The notes beneath the pieces were generated by a model. The model saw nothing but the letters and a program-made list of their open reading frames with translations, was not told the origin of the DNA and searched no databases. The position numbers were made by a program, and so were the translations under genes. 64,000 bases of DNA from an uncultured Bacteroidales bacterium (lineage in GTDB: Bacteria; Bacteroidota; Bacteroidia; Bacteroidales; P3): NCBI GenBank assembly GCA_944320465.1, contig CALUHO010000005.1, positions 1 to 64,000 of the forward strand, read 5' to 3'. This document shows, one piece after another, positions 24,238-33,214 of the stretch. Position 1 is the stretch's first letter. The number at the start of each line of letters is the position of its first letter.

Positions 24238-25644
24238 TTACAACAGGCGGCCGGCGATTTCAGCCAAGGCACTCCTCTCCCCCTTCACCAAATTCACCGT
24301 CGCAAACAACTCTTCTCCGAACATCCGGTCGCAGAGATAGCTGAGCCCGTTGGAACGGGAATCCAGATAAGGCGAGTCGATCTGATGCAGGTCGCCGGTA
24401 AAGACCATCTTGGTACCTTCCCCTGCCCGCGTGATAATGGTCTTGACTTCGTGCGGGGTCAGGTTTTGCGCCTCGTCCACGATAAAGAATGTGTCCGAAA
24501 GACTGCGCCCGCGAATATAGGCCAAAGGCGTAATCTGGAAAGCCCCGCTTTTCTGCATTTCCTCTATTTGAGAGTATTCCTTGGACGAAATGCGGGTCTT
24601 GTTCTTGATGACCGCCAGATTGTCGTAGAGCGGCAACATATAGGGCGCCAATTTCTCCTCGGCATCGCCCGGCAGGAAACCCATATCCTGGTTCTGCAAC
24701 GGAATCACCGGCCGGCTCAATAAAATCGACTTGTACGAATCCATCTGCGCCAAAGCCGCCGCCAAGGCCAGCAGTGTCTTTCCCGTCCCGGCCACGCCCG
24801 TCAGCGCCACCAATTGGATATCCGGACGCATCAAGGCATCCAAGGCGCAAGCCTGCTCCTGATTACGAGGCGAGATACCAGACACATTGCGCGATTCCAC
24901 TTTGACCACGCTCCGCGTATGCGGATTATAAAATACCGGAATATGGGTACCCGAACCGCCAATCTCAAAATATTCGTTCGGTACCGGTTTCACTTTCAAT
25001 TCTTTGGGGTTAATCCCTTCCGGCCGTTCATACAATCCGGCAATTACCGGATCGGACACCCTCACAAATCCGACCCGCCGCTTGTTCAGTTCTTCCTCGT
25101 CTGGAGACTTGTCGTTCAAGTAGTCCTGAGCTGGAACTCCGAAAGCCTGAGCCTTCATCCGCAAATTGATATCCTTGGAAACCAAGCAGACATAGCGTTC
25201 GGGGTATTCCTCCTGCAAATCCAAAGCCACCGCCAGGATACGATGGTCGGGGATATCCTCCATCGCAGCCTCCTTCATCGCCTGGGTCAAGCCCTTGCCT
25301 ATCACCACACTCAGTTTGCCCATGTTCCTGCCCAACGGAATCCCTTCTTCAAACAGGCCTTTCCCGGCCAGCTTGTCAAGCGAACGCATGATCTCCCGGG
25401 CGTTGAAATTGATCTGGTCGTTCCCTTTCTTGAAATGGTCGATCTCTTCCAAATCGACCAAAGGAATCACGATATCGTTATCCTGGAACTTGTACAAGGA
25501 TCGGTAATCGTGCAACAGGACATTGGTATCCAACACGAAAATCTTGGGCAACTTCTTGCCTTGCTTTTGCTTTGGCGATACCGAAGATGCCGGAGCGGTC
25601 TCAACCGACCTGCTTCCTCTCTTTTTTTTACTATCTGCTTTCAT
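24238..25644 (-). CDS. phoH: PhoH-like ATPase with N-terminal PIN domain
   Basis: A 468-residue PhoH2-type protein. Residues about 30-170 form a PIN nuclease domain (KIFVLDTNVLLHDYRSLYKF with the acidic Asp; later DHRILAVALDLQ and VCLVSKDINLRMKA). Residues about 260-460 form the PhoH RNA-helicase-like ATPase with Walker A GVAGTGKT and Walker B FFIVDEAQN. Characterised PhoH2 proteins are RNA helicase/ribonucleases. The ATG at 25644 is chosen because the longer frame from 25695 adds a non-conserved start. It may follow the TlpA-like gene in one transcript (88-base gap). Confidence 0.93.
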   Translation of the reverse strand: MKADSKKKRGSRSVETAPASSVSPKQKQGKKLPKIFVLDTNVLLHDYRSLYKFQDNDIVIPLVDLEEIDHFKKGNDQINFNAREIMRSLDKLAGKGLFEEGIPLGRNMGKLSVVIGKGLTQAMKEAAMEDIPDHRILAVALDLQEEYPERYVCLVSKDINLRMKAQAFGVPAQDYLNDKSPDEEELNKRRVGFVRVSDPVIAGLYERPEGINPKELKVKPVPNEYFEIGGSGTHIPVFYNPHTRSVVKVESRNVSGISPRNQEQACALDALMRPDIQLVALTGVAGTGKTLLALAAALAQMDSYKSILLSRPVIPLQNQDMGFLPGDAEEKLAPYMLPLYDNLAVIKNKTRISSKEYSQIEEMQKSGAFQITPLAYIRGRSLSDTFFIVDEAQNLTPHEVKTIITRAGEGTKMVFTGDLHQIDSPYLDSRSNGLSYLCDRMFGEELFATVNLVKGERSALAEIAGRLL

Positions 25645-25732
25645 AGATTTATGTTTTTGCCCTGCCGACCGCCATTGACCAGGCGAAACGTTCAAAACGA
25701 AAACACCTTGCCTTCGAACGACAGGGATCTGG

Positions 25733-26917
25733 CTACTTCAAATTATCCAAAGCCTCGTAAAATTCAGGCACTTCGCCTAAATACTTGGCATGGAAACGAA
25801 GCCCCGGAGCCAGCAACACCTTGGTCGGGAAGCCGCTCACTCCATACGCTAAGGCCACATCCTTATCCCCCGTTCCGTTCATCACATTGATCCAATCCAT
25901 GTTCTCGGCTTTGACCATCGCCCGCACCTTTTCCACTTTATCTCGGCAAGCGATACTGATAAACACCACTTTATCCTTGTATTTGGTTTGATATGCTTTC
26001 ATTTCCGGCAATCCTTTGATGCACCACGGACACCAAGTTCCCCAGAAGTCCAGCACGACATACTTGTCCGAATAATCGGAAAGTTCCACCAACTTGCCAT
26101 CGATGGAGGGAAGCGTAAATACCGGAACCAAAGAACCGGGTACTAATTTGGCATCGTTCTCCCTGATCAGCAGACGATGCTCGGCTGCGGCACGCGCCTT
26201 TTCCAAACGTTCTTTCAAAATCCCGTCTCTCACAGAATTATCCAACTGACTATAATACGTCAAGAAAGTATCCGGGTTAGTATTCTGAAGCAAGAAAAAC
26301 GCCGACAGCAAAGCGGAAGGATTTTCCCGAACATAATCCAACGAAGCATCCCTGATGTCCTGCGCCACTTCCGAATACATGGCGGACAAACTATCCACAT
26401 ATTTCTCGTTGGCGTTCTCCACACCCTCTGCCAAGGCCTCCGCTATCTGATCGGATATCTGCTGGCTGCGCACATACGTTTCCTTCAAGGAATTCCGCAA
26501 ACGGGATTGCATCTGCAATGAGGTTGAACCATCCAACGTATATGACAGGAATCCTTCCTCGTACTTGGCATCCAAACGCACTTTCTCCCCCGGAACAGCC
26601 AAGAATGCCACCTTGTACACCATTGGCGTGACTTCCCGACCTCTTTGCACTTGACGATCCTTGTCCATTTCTATGATTACTTCGGTGGGCGAAGCCAACT
26701 CCGAATTCCAGCTGAATCTTCCCGCATCCATCCGAACCGTATCCATAGCCACCGAATCGGGCATATCCACCGGCATCGCCTTGATATAGACCGTAGCCGA
26801 ATCCAGTCCCGCGAACCGGGCTTCCAGCAGAGCATCCTGCCGGCACCCGCAGGACGAAAACAAAACCACCGGCAAAGCCAACACCAAAGCCTTGCCTGCA
26901 AAATCCAACTTATTCAT
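25733..26917 (-). CDS. TlpA-like thioredoxin-fold lipoprotein
   Basis: A 394-residue protein. A lipoprotein signal ends LALPVVLFSSC with acylated Cys23. An N-terminal DUF4369-like beta domain (about 25-130) is followed by a helical linker and a C-terminal thioredoxin fold with WGTWCPWCIKGLPEMKAY (about 293-310), i.e. a CPWC redox pair, and the cis-Pro region GVSGFPTKVLLA. It should act in the periplasm as a thiol-disulfide reductase. Bacteroidetes carry many such genes; a specific partner is not evident. Downstream of the S41 protease gene on the same strand (66-base gap). Confidence 0.92.
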   Translation of the reverse strand: MNKLDFAGKALVLALPVVLFSSCGCRQDALLEARFAGLDSATVYIKAMPVDMPDSVAMDTVRMDAGRFSWNSELASPTEVIIEMDKDRQVQRGREVTPMVYKVAFLAVPGEKVRLDAKYEEGFLSYTLDGSTSLQMQSRLRNSLKETYVRSQQISDQIAEALAEGVENANEKYVDSLSAMYSEVAQDIRDASLDYVRENPSALLSAFFLLQNTNPDTFLTYYSQLDNSVRDGILKERLEKARAAAEHRLLIRENDAKLVPGSLVPVFTLPSIDGKLVELSDYSDKYVVLDFWGTWCPWCIKGLPEMKAYQTKYKDKVVFISIACRDKVEKVRAMVKAENMDWINVMNGTGDKDVALAYGVSGFPTKVLLAPGLRFHAKYLGEVPEFYEALDNLK

Positions 26918-26983
26918 TTCTAAATGTTTTTCTTTAATACTCCATTATAATCGCAGACCGCTGTCCTTTTCTGCCAATCCGAG

Positions 26984-28624
26984 CTATCGGGCAAAGGAGA
27001 AGCCCTCCACTTCCCGTTCGCCTTTCAACACCTTAACCGCTTCGATAAAATCATCATCCCGCTGCAGATACGTAGGATAAAAACCGGCATCATCATACAA
27101 GTCCCGTCCAATCAAAGCCTTCAATGTAAGCCGCATCTCATGGTTGTATTTAGCCAAGCTGGCCGTGTCCCGAGGTAACCCCTTCTCTTCCGTATACTGA
27201 ATGAAATCCTCAAAGAAGGCATCGTCCAGTACAAAGTCCCGGGTAAAAGCTTCTGCCGTAGGATAATTCTTCTTCAATTTTTTGCGGTTCCGGGTAGTAT
27301 ATCGGAAAGAATAATCGTAATTGTAGCCCCGGTTTGAAATCTGGTTCATATAGACAAAAAGGCTATCGGTCTTATAGGGCAACAGCACATCAGGCATAAT
27401 GCCGCCTCCTCCGTAGACCACCCTGCCTTTCTTGGTATAGTATTCCACGCTATCAACATGCAGACTCGAATCCTGCCCGGTCATTTCCCCGCTCAAGTAC
27501 CGCCGCATCACATCCTCCTCATAGTCCTCGAAACTGCCATCGTACGGTTTCTGGATGCAACGTCCGCTGGGGGTATAATAACGGGCCACCGTCAAACGCA
27601 AAGCGCTGCCATCGCCCAAATCCATCTGTTCCTGCACCAATCCTTTACCAAATGAACGCCGTCCCAAAATAACCCCTCGATCGTTATCCTGAATGGCACC
27701 AGCCAGGATTTCGGAGGCCGATGCCGACCATTCGTCAATCAGGACAGCCAGCTGCATATTCTGAAATTCCCCATACCCGGTAGCATGCAATTCCGATCGT
27801 CTGCGGTTCCGCCCTTCGGTATAGACAATCACATCGTTCTCGGCAAGCAGCATATCGGCCATTTCCAGACATGGTGTCAACAAACCTCCGCCATTGGAAC
27901 GCAGGTCTATAATCAATCGGTCCACGCCTTTTTCCGCCAATTCCGCCAAAGCCGCCTCGAACTCGTATGCCGTCTTGGCCGCAAACTTGCTCACTTTGAC
28001 ATAACCTATACCCGGTTCCACCACAAAATGAGCATCGACGCTATAAGTAGGAATCACATCTCTCTTCACGGTAACCCAGACCAGTTCCTCCGTTCCGCTC
28101 CGTTTCAAGCCCAGATTCACCTTAGTCCCTTTAGGTCCTTTCAGTGTCTTGACTATATCATCGGTATTCATCTTCTTGCCCGAAAGAGTATCCTTGTCTG
28201 CCATGATAATCTTGTCCCCAGCCAGAATGCCGGCCCGTTCCGACGGTCCCCCGCTGATAGGCAGAATCACCGTTACTGTATCGTCAATTACTCTAAACTG
28301 AACCCCGATACCTTGGAAATTGCCTTGGATTTCTTCTTCGGCCGCCTCGTATTCCTTAGGAGGCATATAGGCCGAATGAGGATCCAGGCTGTGAAGGATC
28401 GCTGTCAATCCTTCCGTGGTCAACTGCTCGTCATTGACCGTATCCACGTAATTGGATTCGATTATCTGCATGACGGCTCCTATTTTCGAGCCTTGAGTAT
28501 AAGATATCACAGGCTGCAGGGCCCTCACTCTCCGTTGCATCATCAATGCCCCTGCCAACAGACCTAAGACGAACACCAACGCCCCCAAGACCCACGGCAA
28601 ACGATTCTTTGAATTCTGTTCCAT
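26984..28624 (-). CDS. S41 family C-terminal processing peptidase (CtpA type)
   Basis: A 546-residue carboxyl-terminal protease. An N-terminal membrane anchor (about 8-27) is followed by an S41 N-terminal domain, a PDZ domain (about 90-170, IGVQFRVIDDTVTVILPISG) and a catalytic domain with the nucleophile Ser in DEWSASASEILAGAIQ near 325 and the Lys in RRSFGKGLVQ near 350. It cleaves C-termini of envelope proteins. The open frame runs on to 28723 through MITE B4; MEQNSKNRLPW at 28624 is the normal start. A near-consensus -7 box (TATCTTTA, minus strand) sits between the MITE and the start codon. Confidence 0.93.
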   Translation of the reverse strand: MEQNSKNRLPWVLGALVFVLGLLAGALMMQRRVRALQPVISYTQGSKIGAVMQIIESNYVDTVNDEQLTTEGLTAILHSLDPHSAYMPPKEYEAAEEEIQGNFQGIGVQFRVIDDTVTVILPISGGPSERAGILAGDKIIMADKDTLSGKKMNTDDIVKTLKGPKGTKVNLGLKRSGTEELVWVTVKRDVIPTYSVDAHFVVEPGIGYVKVSKFAAKTAYEFEAALAELAEKGVDRLIIDLRSNGGGLLTPCLEMADMLLAENDVIVYTEGRNRRRSELHATGYGEFQNMQLAVLIDEWSASASEILAGAIQDNDRGVILGRRSFGKGLVQEQMDLGDGSALRLTVARYYTPSGRCIQKPYDGSFEDYEEDVMRRYLSGEMTGQDSSLHVDSVEYYTKKGRVVYGGGGIMPDVLLPYKTDSLFVYMNQISNRGYNYDYSFRYTTRNRKKLKKNYPTAEAFTRDFVLDDAFFEDFIQYTEEKGLPRDTASLAKYNHEMRLTLKALIGRDLYDDAGFYPTYLQRDDDFIEAVKVLKGEREVEGFSFAR

Positions 28625-28640
28625 AGCGTAAAGATATAAA

Positions 28641-28832
28641 CCCGAATCGGTCGTTAGACCCGTCGAGTCCGTTTCCGATTCCGAGGATAGTGCTTTGGGC
28701 ATCTTGCCCGCTTCTGTCCGCATCCTGCACCTCGCTACGCTTCGACGTAGCCCGCTACTCCGTCAGCTATGCGAGGCGCATGCTGCATGACATAAGCGAG
28801 CAACCTACCCAAAGTCTAATGACCGATCCGGG
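28641..28832 (-). repeat. Family B MITE, copy B4, upstream of ctpA
   Basis: A 192-bp inverted copy with ends CCCGAATCGGTCGTTAGAC and GTCTAATGACCGATCCGGG. Flanks ATAAA / TTAAA match at 4 of 5 bases. It ends only 17 bases before the ctpA start codon. Confidence 0.88.
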
Positions 28833-28833
28833 T

Positions 28834-28872
28834 TAAAAAAATCGACCGCACTATGCAAACAAGCGCGGCCGA
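28834..28872 (-). terminator. Terminator of the gyrA-TPR operon
   Basis: Minus strand: ATCGGCCGC and GCGGTCGAT form a stem followed by TTTTTT. It lies downstream of the TPR gene that ends at 28989. Confidence 0.85.
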
Positions 28873-28988
28873 TTTTCCATTGCATGTTTTTTCAATCAGA
28901 ACAAAGCCGGGAACCCTGCTTTCGCACTCGAATAATGCCTGGCAAAGCAAAGTCCCGCATCCATTCCAATTGAAAGCAAGCATTCGGC

Positions 28989-30143
28989 TTATTCAGCAGC
29001 CCCTGATAGCTCGTCAATCTTGGCCTTCATTTCCCCTGCCTTTGCCGTATCCCCTACACGAATGTAAAGCTCACGTAAAATCTGCAAGACAGAAAGGTTG
29101 TTGGCATCCTTGGCCACGATTTTTTCCAGATAAGGGATAGCCAAGCCAAAAGCTTCTTTTGCCTGCGCTGTCAACTCCTCATATTTTTCGGTTTCTTCCA
29201 ATGGAAGTTCATTGGCTTCCGTGCTCAAACGGTTCCCTTTTTCCAAATACAGGTTGCCCAAATCGATGAAAGCATCCATGTATTCCGGATTCAGCTCTAT
29301 TGCTTTCTTGAATGCGGCTTCTGCCTCAACTTCCTTGCCTTCATTCATATAAGAAACCCCAAGATAACGTTGGAACGTAGGATCGGAAGCCCACTTGATC
29401 AACGCAGCATTCAATATATTAGCTGCTTTTTCATTCTCCCCTGTACGAATATAAATGGATGAAGCCGACAAATATATGTTCTTATCTTCCGGGAACATCT
29501 GCAAGCCTGCATCCATGGCTGCCTGAGCTTCTGCATTCTGCTGATTCATCAAATAGGCTTCCGCCAAATAAATGCAAGCCGTGGAATTTTCCCATTGGGC
29601 ATCGACCAGCTCTTTAAAATATTTGATGGAGGTCTCCAACATGCCATCCGCATTGAATGCGCTCAAAGCTGCATTGAACACGGCATTGGTATCATAAACC
29701 CCATCCATCATACTGATTTCCACCGATTTTTCAAAATCCGTCACGGCTTCTGCATAAGATTTCTCTCCGAAAGCCGCAGCACCCCGGTCATAAAACAGAC
29801 CAGCCAGATTTGCCAAATCCTGACGCATCATCAGCACTTTTCCCGGATCCAGTTGAGCAGCCTTTTCCAAAGATTCCTTGGCTATATCCGCCGGATTGGT
29901 GTAACTCCTCGCCACCAAGGGATTGGTAGCCACTGACAAATAAATCTTTCCCCGATACCACCATGCTTCAAAAGAACCGGATGTTTCAGGATTCTGGATC
30001 GCAGCATCAATCAAGGTCACTGCTTCTGGCAGATTTTGCTTGCCCAGCATACTTTTAGCTTTTCGAACATTCTTTTCCTGGGCAATCCCAACACTCACGA
30101 TGCCAGCAAAAAGCAAAGCGGAAATTAAAATTTTATTTTTCAT
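28989..30143 (-). CDS. Exported TPR protein downstream of gyrA
   Basis: A 384-residue protein with a signal peptide (MKNKILISALLFAGIVSVGIA) and about eight tetratricopeptide repeats covering most of residues 30-370 (for example YLAEAYLMNQQNAEAQAAMDAG, RYLGVSYMNEGKEVEAEAAFKKAIELNP and AFIDLGNLYLEKGNRL). It should act in the periplasm as a protein-interaction scaffold. It follows gyrA by 44 bases. This gyrA-TPR order is common in Bacteroidales and suggests simple operon conservation. No enzymatic domain is present. Confidence 0.9.
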   Translation of the reverse strand: MKNKILISALLFAGIVSVGIAQEKNVRKAKSMLGKQNLPEAVTLIDAAIQNPETSGSFEAWWYRGKIYLSVATNPLVARSYTNPADIAKESLEKAAQLDPGKVLMMRQDLANLAGLFYDRGAAAFGEKSYAEAVTDFEKSVEISMMDGVYDTNAVFNAALSAFNADGMLETSIKYFKELVDAQWENSTACIYLAEAYLMNQQNAEAQAAMDAGLQMFPEDKNIYLSASSIYIRTGENEKAANILNAALIKWASDPTFQRYLGVSYMNEGKEVEAEAAFKKAIELNPEYMDAFIDLGNLYLEKGNRLSTEANELPLEETEKYEELTAQAKEAFGLAIPYLEKIVAKDANNLSVLQILRELYIRVGDTAKAGEMKAKIDELSGAAE

Positions 30144-30187
30144 GACGGTTTAATTTTGCTTGTTTTTAATTAGTTATTAACCGTTAT

Positions 30188-32755
30188 TTACTCTGTTTTG
30201 TCTTCTGTCGGGTCCGGAACCGATTCCGGAATCTGGTTCCCAATGGATTCATCCCTTTCAACACTTTCTTCCAGCTGAATTTCTTCCATTTCGGAATCCT
30301 CGTCCATTGCCACTTTGGCCACCGAAGCAATGGAATCCTTGCCTTTGAGTTCAATCAGCTTGACTCCTTGGGTCGCCCGTCCCATTACCCGCAAATCCTT
30401 GACAGCCATCCGAAGAATGATGCCCGATTTGTTGATAATCATCAAATCGTCCTTGTCGGTAACATCATTGATAGCAATCAGGCTGCCAGTCTTATCGGTG
30501 ATATTGAGGGTCTTTACTCCCTTGCCTCCTCGGTTGGTCTCACGATAATCATCCAAACTGGAGCGTTTGCCGTATCCATGTTCGGAAACCACAAGGACAT
30601 CGCTCGCATTTTCCGAGGGATCCACACAAATCATTCCAACCACCGCATCCTGTTCATCGGCCAAAGTCACGCCGCGGACCCCGGAAGCGCCACGTCCCAT
30701 CGGCCTTACTTTCTCTTCCGGAAAGCGGATAGCCTTGCCCGAACGCAATGCCATCATGATAACGCAATGCCCATTGGTCAGACGAGCCTCCAGCAATTGA
30801 TCCCCGTCCCTCACCGTAACAGCCAATATTCCGTTCTGGCGTGGCCGGGAATAAGCTTCGAGCGATGTTTTCTTGACAATGCCCTGCTTGGTGCAAAGAA
30901 CTATATAATTATTATTTATGTACTGCTCGTCCTTGAGGTTCTTCACATTGATATAAGCCATCACCTTGTCATCGGCCGAAATATTAATCAGATTCTGCAA
31001 AGCGCGGCCCTTGGATTGACGGGAACCTTCCGGTATATCGAACACTCTCATCCAGAAGCACTTGCCTTGCCGGGTAAAAAACAGCATATAATTGTGCATC
31101 GAAGCCACAAACAAGTGCTCGACAAAATCTTCCGTCCTCACATCCGAACCTTTCATGCCTTTGCCGCCCCGATTCTGCCGACGGTATTCAGCCAAGCGTG
31201 TCCGCTTGATGTAACCCATGTGGGAAATCGTGATGACCATATCCTCGTCAGGAATCACATCCTCGATATTGAATTCAGCCGAATCGTAGACAATGCGTGT
31301 CCGCCGTGCATCCCCGTATTTGGCCTTGATTTCCAAAGTCTCCTGCTTGATAATGGCCATCCGTTTGTTCACATCCGCCAGAATCTCATGACATTCGGCA
31401 ATAAAGCGTTCCAATTCATCGTATTCAGCCTGAAGCTTTTCACGTTCCAAACCGGTCAACTGCCCCAGACGCATCTCCACAATGGCTTTAGCTTGGGCTT
31501 CGCTGAACGCATATTGCTCCATCAAGCCTCGCTTGGCTTCATCTATCGTCTTGGAGGAACGAATCAAAGCAATGATTTCGTCCAAGATATCCAATGCCTT
31601 CAGCAAACCTTCCAGAATATGGGCACGAGCCTCGGCACGGGCCAAACGGAATTCAGTACGACGAACCACTATTTCGTGCCGATGCTCCACAAAATTCGCA
31701 ATCAGATCTTTGAGGTTCAACAGGCACGGCTTGCCATGCACCAAAGCGATATTATTGACGCTGAAAGATGTCTGCAAGGCCGAAAGCTGGTACAACTTGT
31801 TAAGGACCACATTGGCCACTGCATCGTTGCGCAAATCGAACACAACCCGGATACCATCGCGATTCGACTCGTCCCGGATATCGACAATGCCATCGATTTT
31901 CTTGTCGGTAACCAAATCGGCAATCCGCTTGATCATCTCGGCTTTGTTCACCATATACGGAATGGAACGGACAATAATCTGGTTCCGCCCGCTTTCCGTG
32001 GTCTCGATCTCGGCTTCGCCCCGAACGACAACCCTTCCCAATCCTGTTGCAAACGCATTGCGCACGCCGTCATAGCCATAAATGACACCACCTGTGGGAA
32101 AATCGGGAGCCTTCACATACTGCATCAGCTCGTCCACCGTGATATCATTATTATCTATGTATGCCGCTATCCCGTCGCAGACTTCCGACAGATTATGGGG
32201 TGCCATGTTAGTAGCCATCCCGACTGCGATACCGGAGGACCCGTTGATCAAAAGATTGGGAATCCGGCACGGCAGGACAGTCGGTTCCTTGCCCGAATCA
32301 TCGAAGGTAGGCTGCATGTCCACCGTATCCTCATCGATATCCTCCAGCAAATCCTCGGCTATCTTGCGCATCCGAGCCTCTGTGTAACGCATGGCCGCCG
32401 GCGGGTCTTGGTCTATAGAACCGAAATTACCTTGACCGTCCACCAAAGGATAACGCATGGACCAATCCTGCGCCATGCGGACCAAAGCCCCATAAATGGA
32501 ACTGTCTCCATGCGGATGATACTTACCAAGCACATCCCCCACGATTCTCGCCGATTTCTTATACGGACCCGAAGCCGCGATGCCAGCTTCGTTCATGGCA
32601 TACAATATACGGCGCTGCACAGGCTTCATCCCATCCCGCACATCCGGCAATGCCCGTGAAACGATAACCGACATGGAATAATCAATATACGCAGACTGCA
32701 TCTGCTTGTCGATATCGACTTTCACAATCCTGCCGTGTTCTCCGATTTCTTCCAT
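30188..32755 (-). CDS. gyrA: DNA gyrase subunit A
   Basis: An 855-residue type IIA topoisomerase subunit. The catalytic Tyr is Tyr124 ([10 protein letters not shown]). The quinolone-determining region is [17 protein letters not shown] (80-96): Ser85 and Gly89 align with E. coli Ser83 and Asp87. The C-terminal beta-pinwheel domain contains a GyrA box-like [10 protein letters not shown] (near residue 535), [10 protein letters not shown] repeats follow, and the tail is acidic ([15 protein letters not shown]). With GyrB it introduces negative supercoils. No gyrB is in the window. Confidence 0.98.
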   Translation of the reverse strand: MEEIGEHGRIVKVDIDKQMQSAYIDYSMSVIVSRALPDVRDGMKPVQRRILYAMNEAGIAASGPYKKSARIVGDVLGKYHPHGDSSIYGALVRMAQDWSMRYPLVDGQGNFGSIDQDPPAAMRYTEARMRKIAEDLLEDIDEDTVDMQPTFDDSGKEPTVLPCRIPNLLINGSSGIAVGMATNMAPHNLSEVCDGIAAYIDNNDITVDELMQYVKAPDFPTGGVIYGYDGVRNAFATGLGRVVVRGEAEIETTESGRNQIIVRSIPYMVNKAEMIKRIADLVTDKKIDGIVDIRDESNRDGIRVVFDLRNDAVANVVLNKLYQLSALQTSFSVNNIALVHGKPCLLNLKDLIANFVEHRHEIVVRRTEFRLARAEARAHILEGLLKALDILDEIIALIRSSKTIDEAKRGLMEQYAFSEAQAKAIVEMRLGQLTGLEREKLQAEYDELERFIAECHEILADVNKRMAIIKQETLEIKAKYGDARRTRIVYDSAEFNIEDVIPDEDMVITISHMGYIKRTRLAEYRRQNRGGKGMKGSDVRTEDFVEHLFVASMHNYMLFFTRQGKCFWMRVFDIPEGSRQSKGRALQNLINISADDKVMAYINVKNLKDEQYINNNYIVLCTKQGIVKKTSLEAYSRPRQNGILAVTVRDGDQLLEARLTNGHCVIMMALRSGKAIRFPEEKVRPMGRGASGVRGVTLADEQDAVVGMICVDPSENASDVLVVSEHGYGKRSSLDDYRETNRGGKGVKTLNITDKTGSLIAINDVTDKDDLMIINKSGIILRMAVKDLRVMGRATQGVKLIELKGKDSIASVAKVAMDEDSEMEEIQLEESVERDESIGNQIPESVPDPTEDKTE

Positions 32756-32856
32756 TTTACTCCTAACTTTCTAAAAATCCACACTTTACAAGTTTTCGCA
32801 CAAGTGGCGAAATTACACATTTTCCGCGCATTTTGCAAACCTTGCGCACACTTAAA

Positions 32857-33049
32857 CCCAAATCGGTCATTAGACACGCCGAGTCCGTTTTTGATTGGGA
32901 AAGTGAGGCTTTCGGGCATCTTGCCCGCCTCTGTCCGCATCCTGTTTCTCGCTACGCCTCGACGTAGCCCGCTACGCCTTCGGCTAGGCCAGAAGCATGC
33001 TGCATGACACAAGCGGGCAATCTCCCCAAAGTCTAATGACCGATTTGGG
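32857..33049 (-). repeat. Family B MITE, copy B5
   Basis: A 193-bp inverted copy between clpC and gyrA, nearly identical to B1 and B3, flanked by TTAAA direct repeats (32852-32856 and 33050-33054). Confidence 0.92.
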
Positions 33050-33085
33050 TTAAACTTCCCTTGAAAATTGCACAGGAAAAATTTG

Positions 33086-33122
33086 ACAAAAAAAGGCAGC
33101 ACGTCATAGGACACGATGCCTT
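33086..33122 (-). terminator. Terminator of clpC
   Basis: Minus strand: AAGGCA and TGCCTT with inner CGT/ACG pairing, followed by seven T residues. The rest of 32756-33214 holds MITE B5 and no gene. Confidence 0.75.
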
Positions 33123-33214
33123 CTTGCACATCTTCCCCCCTGACGCACTGCCCAAAAGCATAGCAGACGCAATACGAACCCGCTTCTTTATCGGGAAATA
33201 TCACTCCTCCACCT

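Noticed and set aside
30368-32659. 763-codon frame antisense to gyrA
   Set aside because: It is the shadow of the highly conserved gyrA frame; its sequence has no family features.
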